Source: Nitrospirillum pindoramense (GTDB taxonomy: Bacteria > Pseudomonadota > Alphaproteobacteria > Azospirillales > Azospirillaceae). Taken from it: DNA of 64,000 bases. A program made the position numbers and the translations under genes. A model generated the notes under the pieces. It did no database searches. It was not told the origin of the DNA and saw nothing but the letters and a program-made list of their open reading frames with translations. This document shows positions 31,838-40,386 of this stretch, one piece after another. The stretch is taken from the NCBI RefSeq assembly GCF_007827955.1, contig NZ_VITR01000007.1, forward strand, positions 186,001 to 250,000, in the 5' to 3' direction. Numbering within the stretch: position 1 is the first letter of the stretch; every line of letters begins with the position of its first letter.

Positions 31838-31936
31838 GCCCGAAGCCGGGGGACACGTCGCGCGGCGCATCCTACCCCCGTATGGTATAAGCCCTTGAGT
31901 ACGAGGCGTTTTCCGCGCTCGAGCCAGCCTTGTGCG

Positions 31937-31954
31937 GCGTCATAAAACTGTCTC
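31937..31954 (+). promoter_or_regulatory. Pho-box-like site upstream of phoU
   Basis: GCGTCATAAAACTGTCTC matches the two-repeat PhoB consensus CTGTCATAAAACTGTCAT at 14 of 18 positions, with full identity across the central 14. It lies 122 bp before phoU, in the gap between phoR and phoU, followed by an AT-rich TCCTTTTTGTAGCAATTCC stretch. Binding by PhoB is inferred. Confidence 0.68.
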
Positions 31955-32075
31955 CTTTTTGTAGCAATTCCATAGCGACCTGCCGCTATGGTCCACCCTG
32001 CCCGATCGGCGACGTCCCGCCGGTCGCTATTTTTCATGCCCCGGCCGGGACCGCCGGGGATGGGGTGGTAAGAGA

Positions 32076-32840
32076 ATGCCCGCCGAACACACCGTCAAAT
32101 CGTTCGAGCAACAGTTGCAGCGCCTGTCCAACCTGATCACCCAGATGGGTGGCGTGGCCGAAGCGCAGGTGGACGGTGCCGTACAGGCGGTGGTGCGCCG
32201 GGATGTCGACCTGGCCGCCCGCGTGATGAAGGCGGACCTGCAGTTGGACGACTATGAGCGCGGGATCGAGCAGGAGGCCGTGCGCATGCTAGCCCTGCGC
32301 CAGCCCGTGGGCAGCGACCTGCGCGAGATCCTGGCCGCCCTGAAGATTTCCGCCGACCTGGAACGCACCGGCGACTACGCCGCCAACATCGCCAAGCGCA
32401 GCATGGCCTTGGCCAAGCTGCCCGCCGTGCGGCCCGTCAGCGCCATTCCGCGCATGGGCAAGCTGGTGGAAAGCATGCTGAAGGACGTGCTGGACGCCTA
32501 TATCGACCGCGACGTGGGCAAGGCCATCGACGCCTGGAACCGGGATGAGGAACTGGACGACCTGTACACCAGCCTCTTCCGCGAGGTCCTGACCTATATG
32601 ATGGAGGACCCGCGCAACATCACCCCTTGCACCCACCTGCTGTTCATCGCCAAGAATCTGGAGCGGGCGGGCGACCATGCCACCAACATCGCGGAAAACA
32701 TCCATTTCCTGGTGTTGGGCCAGCCGCTGACGTCCAGTCGCCCCAAGCATGACGAGTCCAGCTTCGTCGTCGGCCCCACCGCGGACGTCGACCTGCATGG
32801 CAGCGGCCTGCATGGGGCCGAGTCGCTGGATGACCTGTAA
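32076..32840 (+). CDS. phoU: PhoU phosphate signalling regulator (pho-cluster copy)
   Basis: 254 aa. Two three-helix repeats with metal-binding motifs ISADLERTGDYAANIAKRS and AKNLERAGDHATNIAENIHF. Conveys Pst status to PhoR. Sits between phoR and phoB in the order usual for alphaproteobacteria. Upstream ribosome site is weak (TGGTAAGAGA). Longer C-terminal tail than the isolated copy at 14443-15141, ending in an acidic SLDDL. Likely transcribed with phoB from the Pho-box promoter. No pst genes are in the window, so the transporter must be elsewhere. Confidence 0.95.
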   Translation: MPAEHTVKSFEQQLQRLSNLITQMGGVAEAQVDGAVQAVVRRDVDLAARVMKADLQLDDYERGIEQEAVRMLALRQPVGSDLREILAALKISADLERTGDYAANIAKRSMALAKLPAVRPVSAIPRMGKLVESMLKDVLDAYIDRDVGKAIDAWNRDEELDDLYTSLFREVLTYMMEDPRNITPCTHLLFIAKNLERAGDHATNIAENIHFLVLGQPLTSSRPKHDESSFVVGPTADVDLHGSGLHGAESLDDL

Positions 32841-32919
32841 GTAACGCCTGCGCCTGTACCGATTAGATTTCTCGACCCACCTGCCTCCGCCTGCGGACAG
32901 CCAGTTTTAGGGACACCCC

Positions 32920-33624
32920 ATGAACGCCTCGTTGAAGCCCTTGGTCCTGATCGTCGAGGATGAAACCGACCTCGTCACGCTGCTGAGCTACAACCTGGAG
33001 AAAGAAGGCTTCCGGGTGCTGACCGCCAACGACGGTGAGGAGGCACTGCTGCTGGCCGACGAGCAGGCGCCGCACCTGGTGCTGCTGGATTGGATGCTGC
33101 CGCTGATGAGCGGGCTGGAGGTCTGCCGCCAGATGCGCCGCAACCCCAAGACCCGCGAGATCCCCATCATCATGCTGACCGCCCGGGGCGAGGAGGCGGA
33201 CAAGGTGCGCGGCCTCAATTCCGGCGCCGACGACTACATCTCCAAACCCTTCAGCCCGACCGAACTGGTGGCCCGCATCCGCGCCGTGCTGCGCCGGGCC
33301 GTCCCCTCCCTGGCGGAGGAACTGCTGCGCTACGGCGACATCAGCATGGACCTGGCCGCCCACCGGGTGCGCCGCAACAGCCGCGACATCCACCTGGGCC
33401 CGACGGAGTTCCGCCTGCTGCGCCACTTCATGCAGCACCCCGGCCGCGTCTTCTCGCGGGAGCAGTTGCTGGACATCGTCTGGGGCCATGACGTGTACGT
33501 GGAGCCGCGCACCGTGGACGTGCACATCCGCCGCCTGCGCAAGGCCCTGAACGAGGAGACAGAACTGGACATGATCCGCACCGTGCGGTCGGCCGGTTAC
33601 GCCCTGGACATGAAGTCGGCTTGA
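32920..33624 (+). CDS. phoB: phosphate regulon response regulator PhoB
   Basis: 234 aa, OmpR/PhoB family. Receiver domain 1-125 with acidic pair E13/D14, phospho-acceptor Asp57 in HLVLLDWMLP, and Lys in DDYISKPFSP. Winged-helix DNA-binding domain about 135-230 with LGPTEFRLLRHFMQHPGRVF, SREQLLDIVWG and YVEPRTVDVHIRRLRKAL. All PhoB hallmarks are present. Follows phoU by 79 bp; phosphorylated by PhoR. Binds Pho boxes such as the candidate at 31937-31954. Confidence 0.97.
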   Translation: MNASLKPLVLIVEDETDLVTLLSYNLEKEGFRVLTANDGEEALLLADEQAPHLVLLDWMLPLMSGLEVCRQMRRNPKTREIPIIMLTARGEEADKVRGLNSGADDYISKPFSPTELVARIRAVLRRAVPSLAEELLRYGDISMDLAAHRVRRNSRDIHLGPTEFRLLRHFMQHPGRVFSREQLLDIVWGHDVYVEPRTVDVHIRRLRKALNEETELDMIRTVRSAGYALDMKSA

Positions 33625-33682
33625 TATTTCCATATCAACGGCTGAGATCGTGGACCTCGGACAGGCTTAATCCTCAATCCCC

Positions 33683-34882
33683 TTAAAACACGTCCGCAAA
33701 TAGAGCCGCGGCGCCTACCTCTGAAAGATGAATGGCGCGCGCCGCCCGCACGCGCATCTCAACCTCGTACTCCCGCGCCGCCGCGATCGGGGACGAGGTG
33801 CGGGACAGGCTGTCCGCCAGCACGGCGGCATCCCGCAGGGCGGTGTTGGCCCCCAGGCCGCCGGCCGGGCTCATGGCGTGGATGGCATCGCCCAGGAAAG
33901 TCACCGCCGCCGCCGTCCAGTGGGGCCAGGTGCGGGCCAAGCGGGCGCTGCGCACCGGCAGCAGGGCTATGCCTTCCGGATCGGCATGCCGGAACAGACC
34001 GCGCAGGCTGGGATGCCAGTCGCGCGCCAGATGCCGTGCCACCGCCGCCGGCACGGCATCTGGCAAGGCCCCCATCATCCGCGTGCGCGGACCAATCAAG
34101 GCCCAGTAGAGATAGTCGGCCACGGGGGTCAGGCTGGTCGAAGCGCCCTCCGGGGCAAAGGCCGCAGGCGGAAACAGCATGGGCTCGATGATGCCGGCGT
34201 AGCCGTCGGCGAAGACCACGCTGGTGCCTGTACAGAGGTCATCGCCCACCACCGCCCGCACCTGAGGCGTCAAAACGGTGCGGCCGTAGAGGCAGACCGC
34301 TCCCACATCCAGCGGCTCTGCCTGGGGCATCAACTGACGGCGCACGACGGAGTTGACGCCGTCGGCGGCCACCACCAGGCCGGCGCGAACGGTGGTGCCA
34401 TCAGCGAAGGCAATATGGGCGCGGCCGTCGGCACCCACGGCCAGGCCCTGAAACGCGGCGCCGAAGCGCACCCGGTCCTCGATGCCCGAGAGCAGGATTT
34501 CCCGCAGCGTCTGGCGATGGACGCAGAAGTCTCCCGCCGCCGCGCCGCCCACCGCGCTGTCCCGGCCTTGCGCATCGGGGGCCGCACTCCACACCGCCGG
34601 CGCGCGACCGGTCACCGGCGCCAGTTGGCCGTCCAGGAAGCGGCTGCGTGGGGCCGGCACGGCGCAGGCCCGCCGGAATAGGCGGTACAACGGTGGGGGC
34701 AGGCACCGGGCCAAGGCATCGGCACCATCCGCGTCGATGCGCACGCGATAGCCCTGGGACCGGCTGTCCACGGCCACATCCCGCTCGTACACCACGCACG
34801 CGACACCGGCGCGCGTCAGTGCCTGCGCCAGGCACAGCCCCCCCAGGCCCGCCCCGATGATCGCCACCTGCGTCCTGTTCAT
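33683..34882 (-). CDS. FAD-dependent monooxygenase (PHBH-like group A)
   Basis: 399 aa. FAD-binding GAGLGGLCLAQALTRAG at the N-terminus, the DG motif region LVVAADGVNSVVRRQL, and the second FAD motif FLGDAIHAMSPAGGLGANTA near residue 345. Hydroxylates or epoxidises an aromatic or related substrate; substrate unknown. ATG at 34882 preferred (GGTGA upstream) over TTG 34900. Divergent from an AraC regulator, 141 bp between starts, which suggests that the regulator controls it. Not part of a larger catabolic operon here. Confidence 0.87.
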   Translation of the reverse strand: MNRTQVAIIGAGLGGLCLAQALTRAGVACVVYERDVAVDSRSQGYRVRIDADGADALARCLPPPLYRLFRRACAVPAPRSRFLDGQLAPVTGRAPAVWSAAPDAQGRDSAVGGAAAGDFCVHRQTLREILLSGIEDRVRFGAAFQGLAVGADGRAHIAFADGTTVRAGLVVAADGVNSVVRRQLMPQAEPLDVGAVCLYGRTVLTPQVRAVVGDDLCTGTSVVFADGYAGIIEPMLFPPAAFAPEGASTSLTPVADYLYWALIGPRTRMMGALPDAVPAAVARHLARDWHPSLRGLFRHADPEGIALLPVRSARLARTWPHWTAAAVTFLGDAIHAMSPAGGLGANTALRDAAVLADSLSRTSSPIAAAREYEVEMRVRAARAIHLSEVGAAALFADVF

Positions 34883-35023
34883 CTCGTCACCATTCGCCAA
34901 GCCTTTGCACTGGAAAGTCGATACTCCGAAGCGCGGCGCACTTGATAACGACAGTCGGACGAAAAATAATGTGAAACGGCCAAACGATCCGCCGGTCCCC
35001 TCCGCCCCCTGCCAGGGAAAGCC

Positions 35024-35860
35024 ATGCGTCCCGCCAACGACACCCCCCGCATGACCAAGGAAGCTTTTCTGGAGATGTGCGAGCGGCCGGACGGTCCGCC
35101 CGTCCTAACCTTCTGGGGCAGCCATTCGCGGGAGGACCGGGACCGCATGGGCACGAGGGAGATCGACTGGCATGCCCACCGGCGGGGACAACTGTTCTGC
35201 GTCGCCAGCGGCCTGGTCCATGTGCGAACGGCGCATGGTTCCTGGATGCTGCCGCCCCTGCGCGCGGGATGGCTGCCACCCGGCATGATGCACAAGGTGA
35301 CCATCAGCGGCGTGCTGGACGGATGGGGCATGATGCTGACGCCTGAGGCCAGCGCGGGCCTGCCCGACAGCCCCTGCGTCATGGGCATCAGCGACCTGTT
35401 GCGATCGCTGGTGCGGCGGGTGGCAGATTGGCCGCTGGAAGCGGCGTTGACGCCGGAGCAGGAGCGGCTGCTGGCCGTGTTGTTGGATGAGATCCGCCTG
35501 GCCCCGCACGAACCGCTGCACCTGCCCATGCCCACCGATCCGCGCCTGCTGCGCCTGGCCCTGCGCCTACTGAAGGCGCCGGACGACGACCGCCCCCTGG
35601 GCATGCTGGCCCGCGACGCCGGCCTGTCGGAACGGACGGCGCGACGCCTGTTCGCGGCGGAAACGGGGCTGAGCGTGACCCAGTGGCGCCAGCAGGCCCG
35701 ACTGACCCTTGCCCTGGAGCGGCTGGCGAAAGGGGAGCCGGTGGCGGAGGTGGCGGATGCCCTGGGCTATGCCACGCCGAGCAACTTCATCGCCATGTTC
35801 CGCCGGGCCTTTGGTGAGCCGCCCGCCCGCTATTTCGCCCGAAGAGGGATTGCTGCCTGA
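35024..35860 (+). CDS. AraC-family transcriptional regulator with cupin sensor domain
   Basis: 278 aa. N-terminal cupin-like sensor with IDWHAHRRGQLFCVASG and LPPGMMHKV (the His positions typical of this group), a linker, and C-terminal double helix-turn-helix (DAGLSERTARRLFAAETGLS, VAEVADALGYATPSNFIAMF). Divergent to the FAD monooxygenase, so probably its local regulator. An in-frame second ATG lies 9 codons in (MTKEAF). Effector unknown. Confidence 0.9.
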   Translation: MRPANDTPRMTKEAFLEMCERPDGPPVLTFWGSHSREDRDRMGTREIDWHAHRRGQLFCVASGLVHVRTAHGSWMLPPLRAGWLPPGMMHKVTISGVLDGWGMMLTPEASAGLPDSPCVMGISDLLRSLVRRVADWPLEAALTPEQERLLAVLLDEIRLAPHEPLHLPMPTDPRLLRLALRLLKAPDDDRPLGMLARDAGLSERTARRLFAAETGLSVTQWRQQARLTLALERLAKGEPVAEVADALGYATPSNFIAMFRRAFGEPPARYFARRGIAA

Positions 35861-35973
35861 CCTTCTGCCTAGGGCCGCCAAACGGATAAGCCACTTATCC
35901 TGCCCCCTTTTCAGGGCAGGCCTGCCCACCAAGCCCGCTACCCAAGCGCCGTTCCCGACGCTATGGTGCCGCC

Positions 35974-36828
35974 ATGGTCGACCATCCCACGCCCCCGCCC
36001 TTCACCGCCGACACCACCGCCACCGACGCCCTGACGGCGCAGGAGCGTGAGGCGCGATCCTTCGGTTTCCGCGCCATCAACCCGGCGGAAAAGGCGCCGC
36101 TGGTGCAGGGTGTGTTTTCCAGCGTCGCCAGCCGCTACGACGTCATGAACGACCTCATGTCGGTGGGCATCCATCGGCTGTGGAAGGCGGATTTCGTCAG
36201 CCTGGTCAACCCCCGCGCGGGCGAAACCATCCTGGACGTGGCCGGCGGCACGGGCGACATCGCCTTCCGCATGGCGGCCAAGGCACCCGCCGCCCGGATC
36301 ATGGTCTGCGACCTGACGGAAGCCATGGTGCGGGTGGGCCGCGACCGCGGCATCGACAAGGGGTCCATGCCGGGCTGGGACCAGTCGCCGGAAACGCGCG
36401 GCGGCCTGCCCACCGGGGGATTACAGTGGACTGTGGGCAATGCCGAGTCGCTGCCCCTGCCCAACCGCTCGGTCGACGCCTACACCATCGCCTTCGGCCT
36501 GCGCAACGTCACCCATATCGACAAGGCCCTGGCCGAGGCCCACCGCGTGCTGAAGCCCGGCGGCCGCTTCTACTGCCTGGAATTCAGCCAGGTGAACCTG
36601 CCCATCCTGCGTGAGCTGTACGACCGCTATTCCTTTGAGGTGCTGCCCCGCATCGGCCAGGTGGTGGCGGGTGACCGCGACAGTTATCAGTACCTGGTGG
36701 AAAGCATCCGCCGCTTCCCCGAGCGGGAGGCGCTGTGCCGCCGGCTGGAGGCCGTGGGCTTCAGCCAAGCCAAGGCCCGGCCCTTGACGGGTGGCGTGGC
36801 CGCCATCCATTCCGCCTGGCGCGTCTGA
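35974..36828 (+). CDS. ubiE: ubiquinone/menaquinone C-methyltransferase UbiE
   Basis: C-methylates the demethoxy-ubiquinol (and demethylmenaquinol) ring. 284 aa, slightly longer than the Escherichia enzyme because of an N-terminal extension and a GSMPGWDQSPETRGGLPTGG insert, seen in other alphaproteobacteria. Motifs: FSSVASRYDVMNDLMSVGIHR, SAM loop ILDVAGGTGDIAFRM, NAESLPLPNRSVDAYTIAFG, and HRVLKPGGRFYCLEFS. Followed 2 bp later by ubiB, so translation is likely coupled. Confidence 0.97.
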   Translation: MVDHPTPPPFTADTTATDALTAQEREARSFGFRAINPAEKAPLVQGVFSSVASRYDVMNDLMSVGIHRLWKADFVSLVNPRAGETILDVAGGTGDIAFRMAAKAPAARIMVCDLTEAMVRVGRDRGIDKGSMPGWDQSPETRGGLPTGGLQWTVGNAESLPLPNRSVDAYTIAFGLRNVTHIDKALAEAHRVLKPGGRFYCLEFSQVNLPILRELYDRYSFEVLPRIGQVVAGDRDSYQYLVESIRRFPEREALCRRLEAVGFSQAKARPLTGGVAAIHSAWRV

Positions 36829-36830
36829 CC

Positions 36831-38369
36831 ATGTTCCGCATCCTGCGCAACCTGCGCCGCCTGTACATCATCGGGCGTACGCTGGGCCGCCATGGCGCCC
36901 TGTTCCCGGAGGAATTCCGCGACGTGGCGCCGGGCCTGGCCATGGTGCTGCGCCTGATGAACAACAACCGGGCGCCCGGCCGCAAGGGCCAGCGCCTGGC
37001 CGCGGCCATCCAGGAACTGGGTCCCAGCTTCATCAAGCTGGGCCAAGCCCTGTCCACCCGGTCCGACCTGGTGGGCGACGCCGTGGCCGAAGATTTGGCC
37101 CTGCTGCGCGACCGGCTGCCGCCCTTCCCCACGCCCCAGGCCGTGGCCATCATCGAGGAGCAGCTGGGCCGCCCGTTGGGCGAGATTTTCCAGAGCTTCG
37201 AGCCCGAGTCCGTGGCCGCCGCCAGCATCGCCCAGGTCCATTTCGCCGTGACGGCGGAGGGCAAGGAGGTGGCGGTGAAGGTGCTGCGCCCCGGCGTGGA
37301 ACTGGCCTTCCGCCGCGACATCGACCTAATGTTCTGGCTGGCCGGGCTGGCCGTGCGCGTCCTGCCCCGGCTGAAGCGCCTGAAGCCGGTGGAGGTGGTG
37401 GAGACCTTCGCCGAGACCGTGCGCATGGAAATGGACCTGCGCCTGGAGGCCAGCGCCGCCTCCGAACTGGCGGACAATTTCACGGGCGACGTCACCTTCA
37501 ACATACCCAAGGTGGATTGGGACCGCACCAGCCAGCGGGTGCTGACCATCGACCGCATCCACGGCATCCCCGTGGACCAGGTGGACGCCATCCGCGCCGC
37601 CGGCTTCGACCCCGACGACGTGCTGCGCCAGGCGGCCAATTCCTTCTTCAACCAGGTGTTCCGCGACGGCTTCTTCCACGCCGACCTGCACCCGGGGAAC
37701 ATGTTCGTGAACATGTCCGGCCATCTGGCGCCGGTGGATTTCGGCATCATGGGCCGGCTGGACCGGCAGACGCGGCTGTACCTGGCCGACATGCTGCTGG
37801 GCTTCCTGAACCGCGACTACCGCTTGGTGGCCGACGTGCATTTCGACGCCGGCTACGTCCCCGCGCACCAGTCGCGCGAGCTGTTCATGCAGGCCGCCCG
37901 TGCCATCGGCGAGCAGGTGCATAACAAGCCGCTGCATGACATCTCCGTCGGCCGGCTGCTGGCCCAGCTGTTCGCGGTGACCGAGCAGTTCGAGATGGAG
38001 ACCCAGCCTCAGCTGCTGCTGCTGCAGAAAAGCATGCTGACGGCGGAAGGCGTAGGCCGCGCCCTGAACCCCAAGCTGAACATGTGGGAAGTGGCCCGCC
38101 CCCTGATCGAGCAGTGGATGCGGGAGAACCGGGGGCCGGAGGCGCGCCTGGCCGAGGCCGTGCGCAACCTGAACGCCACCGCCCACAAACTGCCGCTGCT
38201 GCTGCGCCACGCCGACCGCCTGGCGGAGCACCTGGACAGGGGCGGCCTGCCCATCGACCCGCGCAGCATCGACGACCTGGCCACCCGCCTTGGGCGGGGC
38301 CGGGGCGGCTGGCAATGGGTCGCCATCATCGCGCTGACCGTGGCCGTCACCGTCCTCGCGCTGCGTTAA
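36831..38369 (+). CDS. ubiB: UbiB-family ubiquinone biosynthesis kinase-like protein
   Basis: Membrane-associated atypical kinase/ATPase needed for aerobic ubiquinone synthesis. 512 aa. Family motifs: LGPSFIKLGQALSTRSDL (KxGQ), AAASIAQVHFAV (Ala-rich nucleotide loop), HADLHPGNMF (catalytic), VDFGIMGRLD (metal-binding DFG). C-terminal membrane segment WQWVAIIALTVAVTVLAL. ATG at 36831 gives the usual MFRILRNLRRL start, 2 bp after the ubiE stop. A copy of the dispersed intergenic element begins 11 bp after the stop. Confidence 0.96.
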   Translation: MFRILRNLRRLYIIGRTLGRHGALFPEEFRDVAPGLAMVLRLMNNNRAPGRKGQRLAAAIQELGPSFIKLGQALSTRSDLVGDAVAEDLALLRDRLPPFPTPQAVAIIEEQLGRPLGEIFQSFEPESVAAASIAQVHFAVTAEGKEVAVKVLRPGVELAFRRDIDLMFWLAGLAVRVLPRLKRLKPVEVVETFAETVRMEMDLRLEASAASELADNFTGDVTFNIPKVDWDRTSQRVLTIDRIHGIPVDQVDAIRAAGFDPDDVLRQAANSFFNQVFRDGFFHADLHPGNMFVNMSGHLAPVDFGIMGRLDRQTRLYLADMLLGFLNRDYRLVADVHFDAGYVPAHQSRELFMQAARAIGEQVHNKPLHDISVGRLLAQLFAVTEQFEMETQPQLLLLQKSMLTAEGVGRALNPKLNMWEVARPLIEQWMRENRGPEARLAEAVRNLNATAHKLPLLLRHADRLAEHLDRGGLPIDPRSIDDLATRLGRGRGGWQWVAIIALTVAVTVLALR

Positions 38370-38379
38370 GTGGTCCATC

Positions 38380-38478
38380 AAGCGCCGGGCGGCCACATCC
38401 GTGGCCTTGGCTTGTCCTCGCGTTTCAGTCCGCTTCGCTCCCCAAAACGCTGCGGCGACCGCAGTCGCGGTCTATTTC
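38380..38478 (+). repeat. dispersed intergenic element with ATCC-loop hairpin, copy C
   Basis: Reads AAGCGCCGGGC, hairpin GGCCAC-ATCC-GTGGCC (38391-38406), TTGGCTTGTCCTCGCGTTTC, AGTCCGCTTCGCTCCCC, then GCTGCGGCGACCGCAGTCGC. Same orientation as ubiB just upstream. The hairpin stem equals that of the right unit of copy B and differs from copy A and the left unit of copy B. The rest of the gap to asd (38481-38641) holds GCCGCGC/GCGCGGC (38485-38523) and a TTGACG hexamer near 38561. Confidence 0.75.
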
Positions 38479-38641
38479 AGAATTGCCGCGCGCTTGAGCC
38501 CCCCTAACCAAAACTTGCGCGGCACGGCCATGGCCACAAGGCAGCCCTGCGAGTCGTCCGCTTGACGCGGGTACGAAACGAACAAGAGGATGGCGCCTCT
38601 CGTTCCATATGTTTCACCCTTCGTCTTTGAGGAATTAGGTC

Positions 38642-39646
38642 ATGGCCTTGCCCGTCGTTGCCATCGTCGGTGCCACCGGTGCCGTTGGCGTCGAGCTGCT
38701 CGAGTGCCTGGAGCAGCGTGATTTCCCCCTGTCCGAGCTGCGCCTGCTGGCGTCGCCCCGGTCGGCCGGCAAGACCATGACCTTCAAGGGCAAAGAGATC
38801 ACCGTCCAGGCCCTGGACGAGAACAGCTTCGACGGCGTCAACATCGCCCTGTTCTCCGCCGGCGGCTCCATCTCCAAGGTCTACGGCCCCATCGCGGTGA
38901 AGGCCGGCGCCGTGGTGGTGGACAATTCGAGCGCCTTCCGCCAGGACCCCAACGTCCCCCTGGTGGTGCCGGAGGTGAACCCGGAAGCCGTGAAGCAGCA
39001 CCAGGGCATCATCGCCAACCCCAACTGCTCCACCATCATCGCGTTGGTGCCGCTGTGGCCGCTGCACGCCAAGAACCGCATCACGCGCTTCATCGCCGCC
39101 ACCTACCAGGCGGCATCGGGCGCCGGTGCCGCCGCCATGGAAGAACTGCGCGAAGGCACGCGGGCCTATCTGGAGGGCAAGCCCTTCACCCCCACCGTGC
39201 TGCCCCACCCCTACGCCTTCAACCTCTTCAGCCACAACGCCAAGGTCGACCCGGCCAACGGCTATAACGAGGAAGAGATGAAGATGGTGAAGGAGACGTG
39301 GAAGATCTTCGGCGACGCCGATATCCGCATCTCCGCCACCTGCGTGCGCGTGCCCGTGCTGCGCGCCCATTCCGAGGCGCTGACCGTGGAGTTCGAGCGG
39401 CCCATCACCCCGGCGGAGGTGAAGGACATCCTGGCCACCGCCCCGGGCGTGCGCATCGTCGATGATTGGGAGAAGAACTACTTCCCCATGCCGGTGGACG
39501 CCTCCGGCCAGGGCGACATCCTGGTGGGCCGCATCCGCCAGGACATCAGCGATCCCAGCGGCCGGTCCATCCAGCTGTTCGTCGCCGGCGACCAGCTGCT
39601 GAAGGGCGCCGCCCTGAACGCCGTGCAGATCGCCGAGCTGCTGTAA
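38642..39646 (+). CDS. asd: aspartate-semialdehyde dehydrogenase
   Basis: Reduces aspartyl phosphate to the semialdehyde for Lys/DAP, Met, Thr and Ile synthesis. 334 aa. NADP-binding VAIVGATGAVGVELLECLEQ at the N-terminus; active-site Cys in IANPNCSTIIALVPL; AATYQAASGAGAAAMEEL; and RVPVLRAHSEALTVEF with the catalytic His. Strong ribosome site in TTGAGGAATTAGGTC before the ATG. Single gene with a terminator hairpin 25 bp after the stop. Confidence 0.97.
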   Translation: MALPVVAIVGATGAVGVELLECLEQRDFPLSELRLLASPRSAGKTMTFKGKEITVQALDENSFDGVNIALFSAGGSISKVYGPIAVKAGAVVVDNSSAFRQDPNVPLVVPEVNPEAVKQHQGIIANPNCSTIIALVPLWPLHAKNRITRFIAATYQAASGAGAAAMEELREGTRAYLEGKPFTPTVLPHPYAFNLFSHNAKVDPANGYNEEEMKMVKETWKIFGDADIRISATCVRVPVLRAHSEALTVEFERPITPAEVKDILATAPGVRIVDDWEKNYFPMPVDASGQGDILVGRIRQDISDPSGRSIQLFVAGDQLLKGAALNAVQIAELL

Positions 39647-39670
39647 GGACACGGGGCTCGTCCGTGACGG

Positions 39671-39696
39671 GGCCGCCGGTAGGAATGCCGGCGGCC
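39671..39696 (+). terminator. hairpin after asd
   Basis: Perfect 9-bp GGCCGCCGG / CCGGCGGCC around an 8-nt loop, then CTCATCCTTTTGG. A typical terminator position. Confidence 0.7.
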
Positions 39697-39812
39697 TCAT
39701 CCTTTTGGGGTAAGGAGGACCTGCTGAGGCCGCCGCCGCCCCACCCTCATGGGAAAATCGGCCGCAGGCCCAACTTTACGGTCGCGGAAAAGCCTCAATT
39801 GGTCGCAATATC

Positions 39813-39851
39813 CTGGTTGCCCGGGGTCGTTCCCGGGCGAACCCCAACCAG
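39813..39851 (+). promoter_or_regulatory. nested hairpin in the leader of a small gene
   Basis: Outer stem CTGGTTG (39813-39819) / CAACCAG (39845-39851) encloses inner stem GCCCGGG / CCCGGGC (39819-39838; the two share one base). It ends 9 nt before the ATG of the small gene and its last bases overlap the AGGGA ribosome site (39850-39854), so folding could hide the start. Confidence 0.5.
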
Positions 39852-39860
39852 GGACCTCGC

Positions 39861-40166
39861 ATGCATCCGCATGAGGCGACCGGAGCCCCCAATCCGGAAC
39901 CCGGCATGGCCGCCGCCGTGATGGCCGCCACCCCCAGCGCCTTCGACATTCCGCCGCCCCAGTCCCGTTCCTCCGCCGCCCCCGCCCGCCAAATCCTGGA
40001 CGCGGTCACGCGCTTCCGGAAGATGGGGTGCCGCAACGTCAGCCTGACCCTGACCCGCTCCACGGACACCATCCTGGACGTGCAGGCCACGCTGAGCCTG
40101 GCGGGCCTGGCCAGCGACGTGCAGCCGGCCGGCGGTGGCTGCTCCCGCCTGGTGCTGCGCAGCTAG
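39861..40166 (+). CDS. small protein of unknown function
   Basis: 101 aa. First 40 residues Pro/Ala-rich; then a compact segment ARQILDAVTRFRKMGCRNVS, LTLTRSTDTILDVQATLSLA and GGGCSRLVLRS that reads like a helix followed by beta strands. One Cys in each of MGCRN and GGGCS. No family recognised. AGGGA lies about 7 nt before the ATG. Between asd and accA, each with its own terminator, so it is probably transcribed on its own. The opposite strand also has an open frame but shows no features. Likely real, not certain. Confidence 0.55.
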   Translation: MHPHEATGAPNPEPGMAAAVMAATPSAFDIPPPQSRSSAAPARQILDAVTRFRKMGCRNVSLTLTRSTDTILDVQATLSLAGLASDVQPAGGGCSRLVLRS

Positions 40167-40298
40167 CTGGGGCTTTCCCCCTAGCCCCCCCTTTCGATCC
40201 GCCGGCCTCTTCTACGGCCCGCGCCCATATCCCCAGCGACAGCACCGGGGATAAGCCTCGGCTATTGGCCGCAGATGGGCGGCGGACACCGCGCATAG

Positions 40299-40334
40299 AA
40301 AAAGGGCGCCTCCCCTTCGGGAAGCGCCCTTTTT
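40299..40334. terminator. bidirectional intrinsic terminator between small gene and accA
   Basis: AAAAAGGGCGC / GCGCCCTTTTT, 11 bp, with a 14-nt loop and A/T tracts on both sides, so it works as a U-tailed terminator in either direction. Confidence 0.85.
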
Positions 40335-40347
40335 GGTCGCGTCTCAG

Positions 40348-40386
40348 CCCAGGCCCTTCTGGGTGTCTTATCCCAGGCCCTTCTGG
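40348..40386. repeat. 24-bp tandem duplication of the accA 3' end
   Basis: CCCAGGCCCTTCTGG occurs at 40348-40362 and 40372-40386, a 24-bp period. On the minus strand the gene ends QKGLG-TAA, and eight codons on, in the same frame, QKGLG-TGA appears again. The duplication therefore includes the stop region and keeps frame. Confidence 0.75.
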
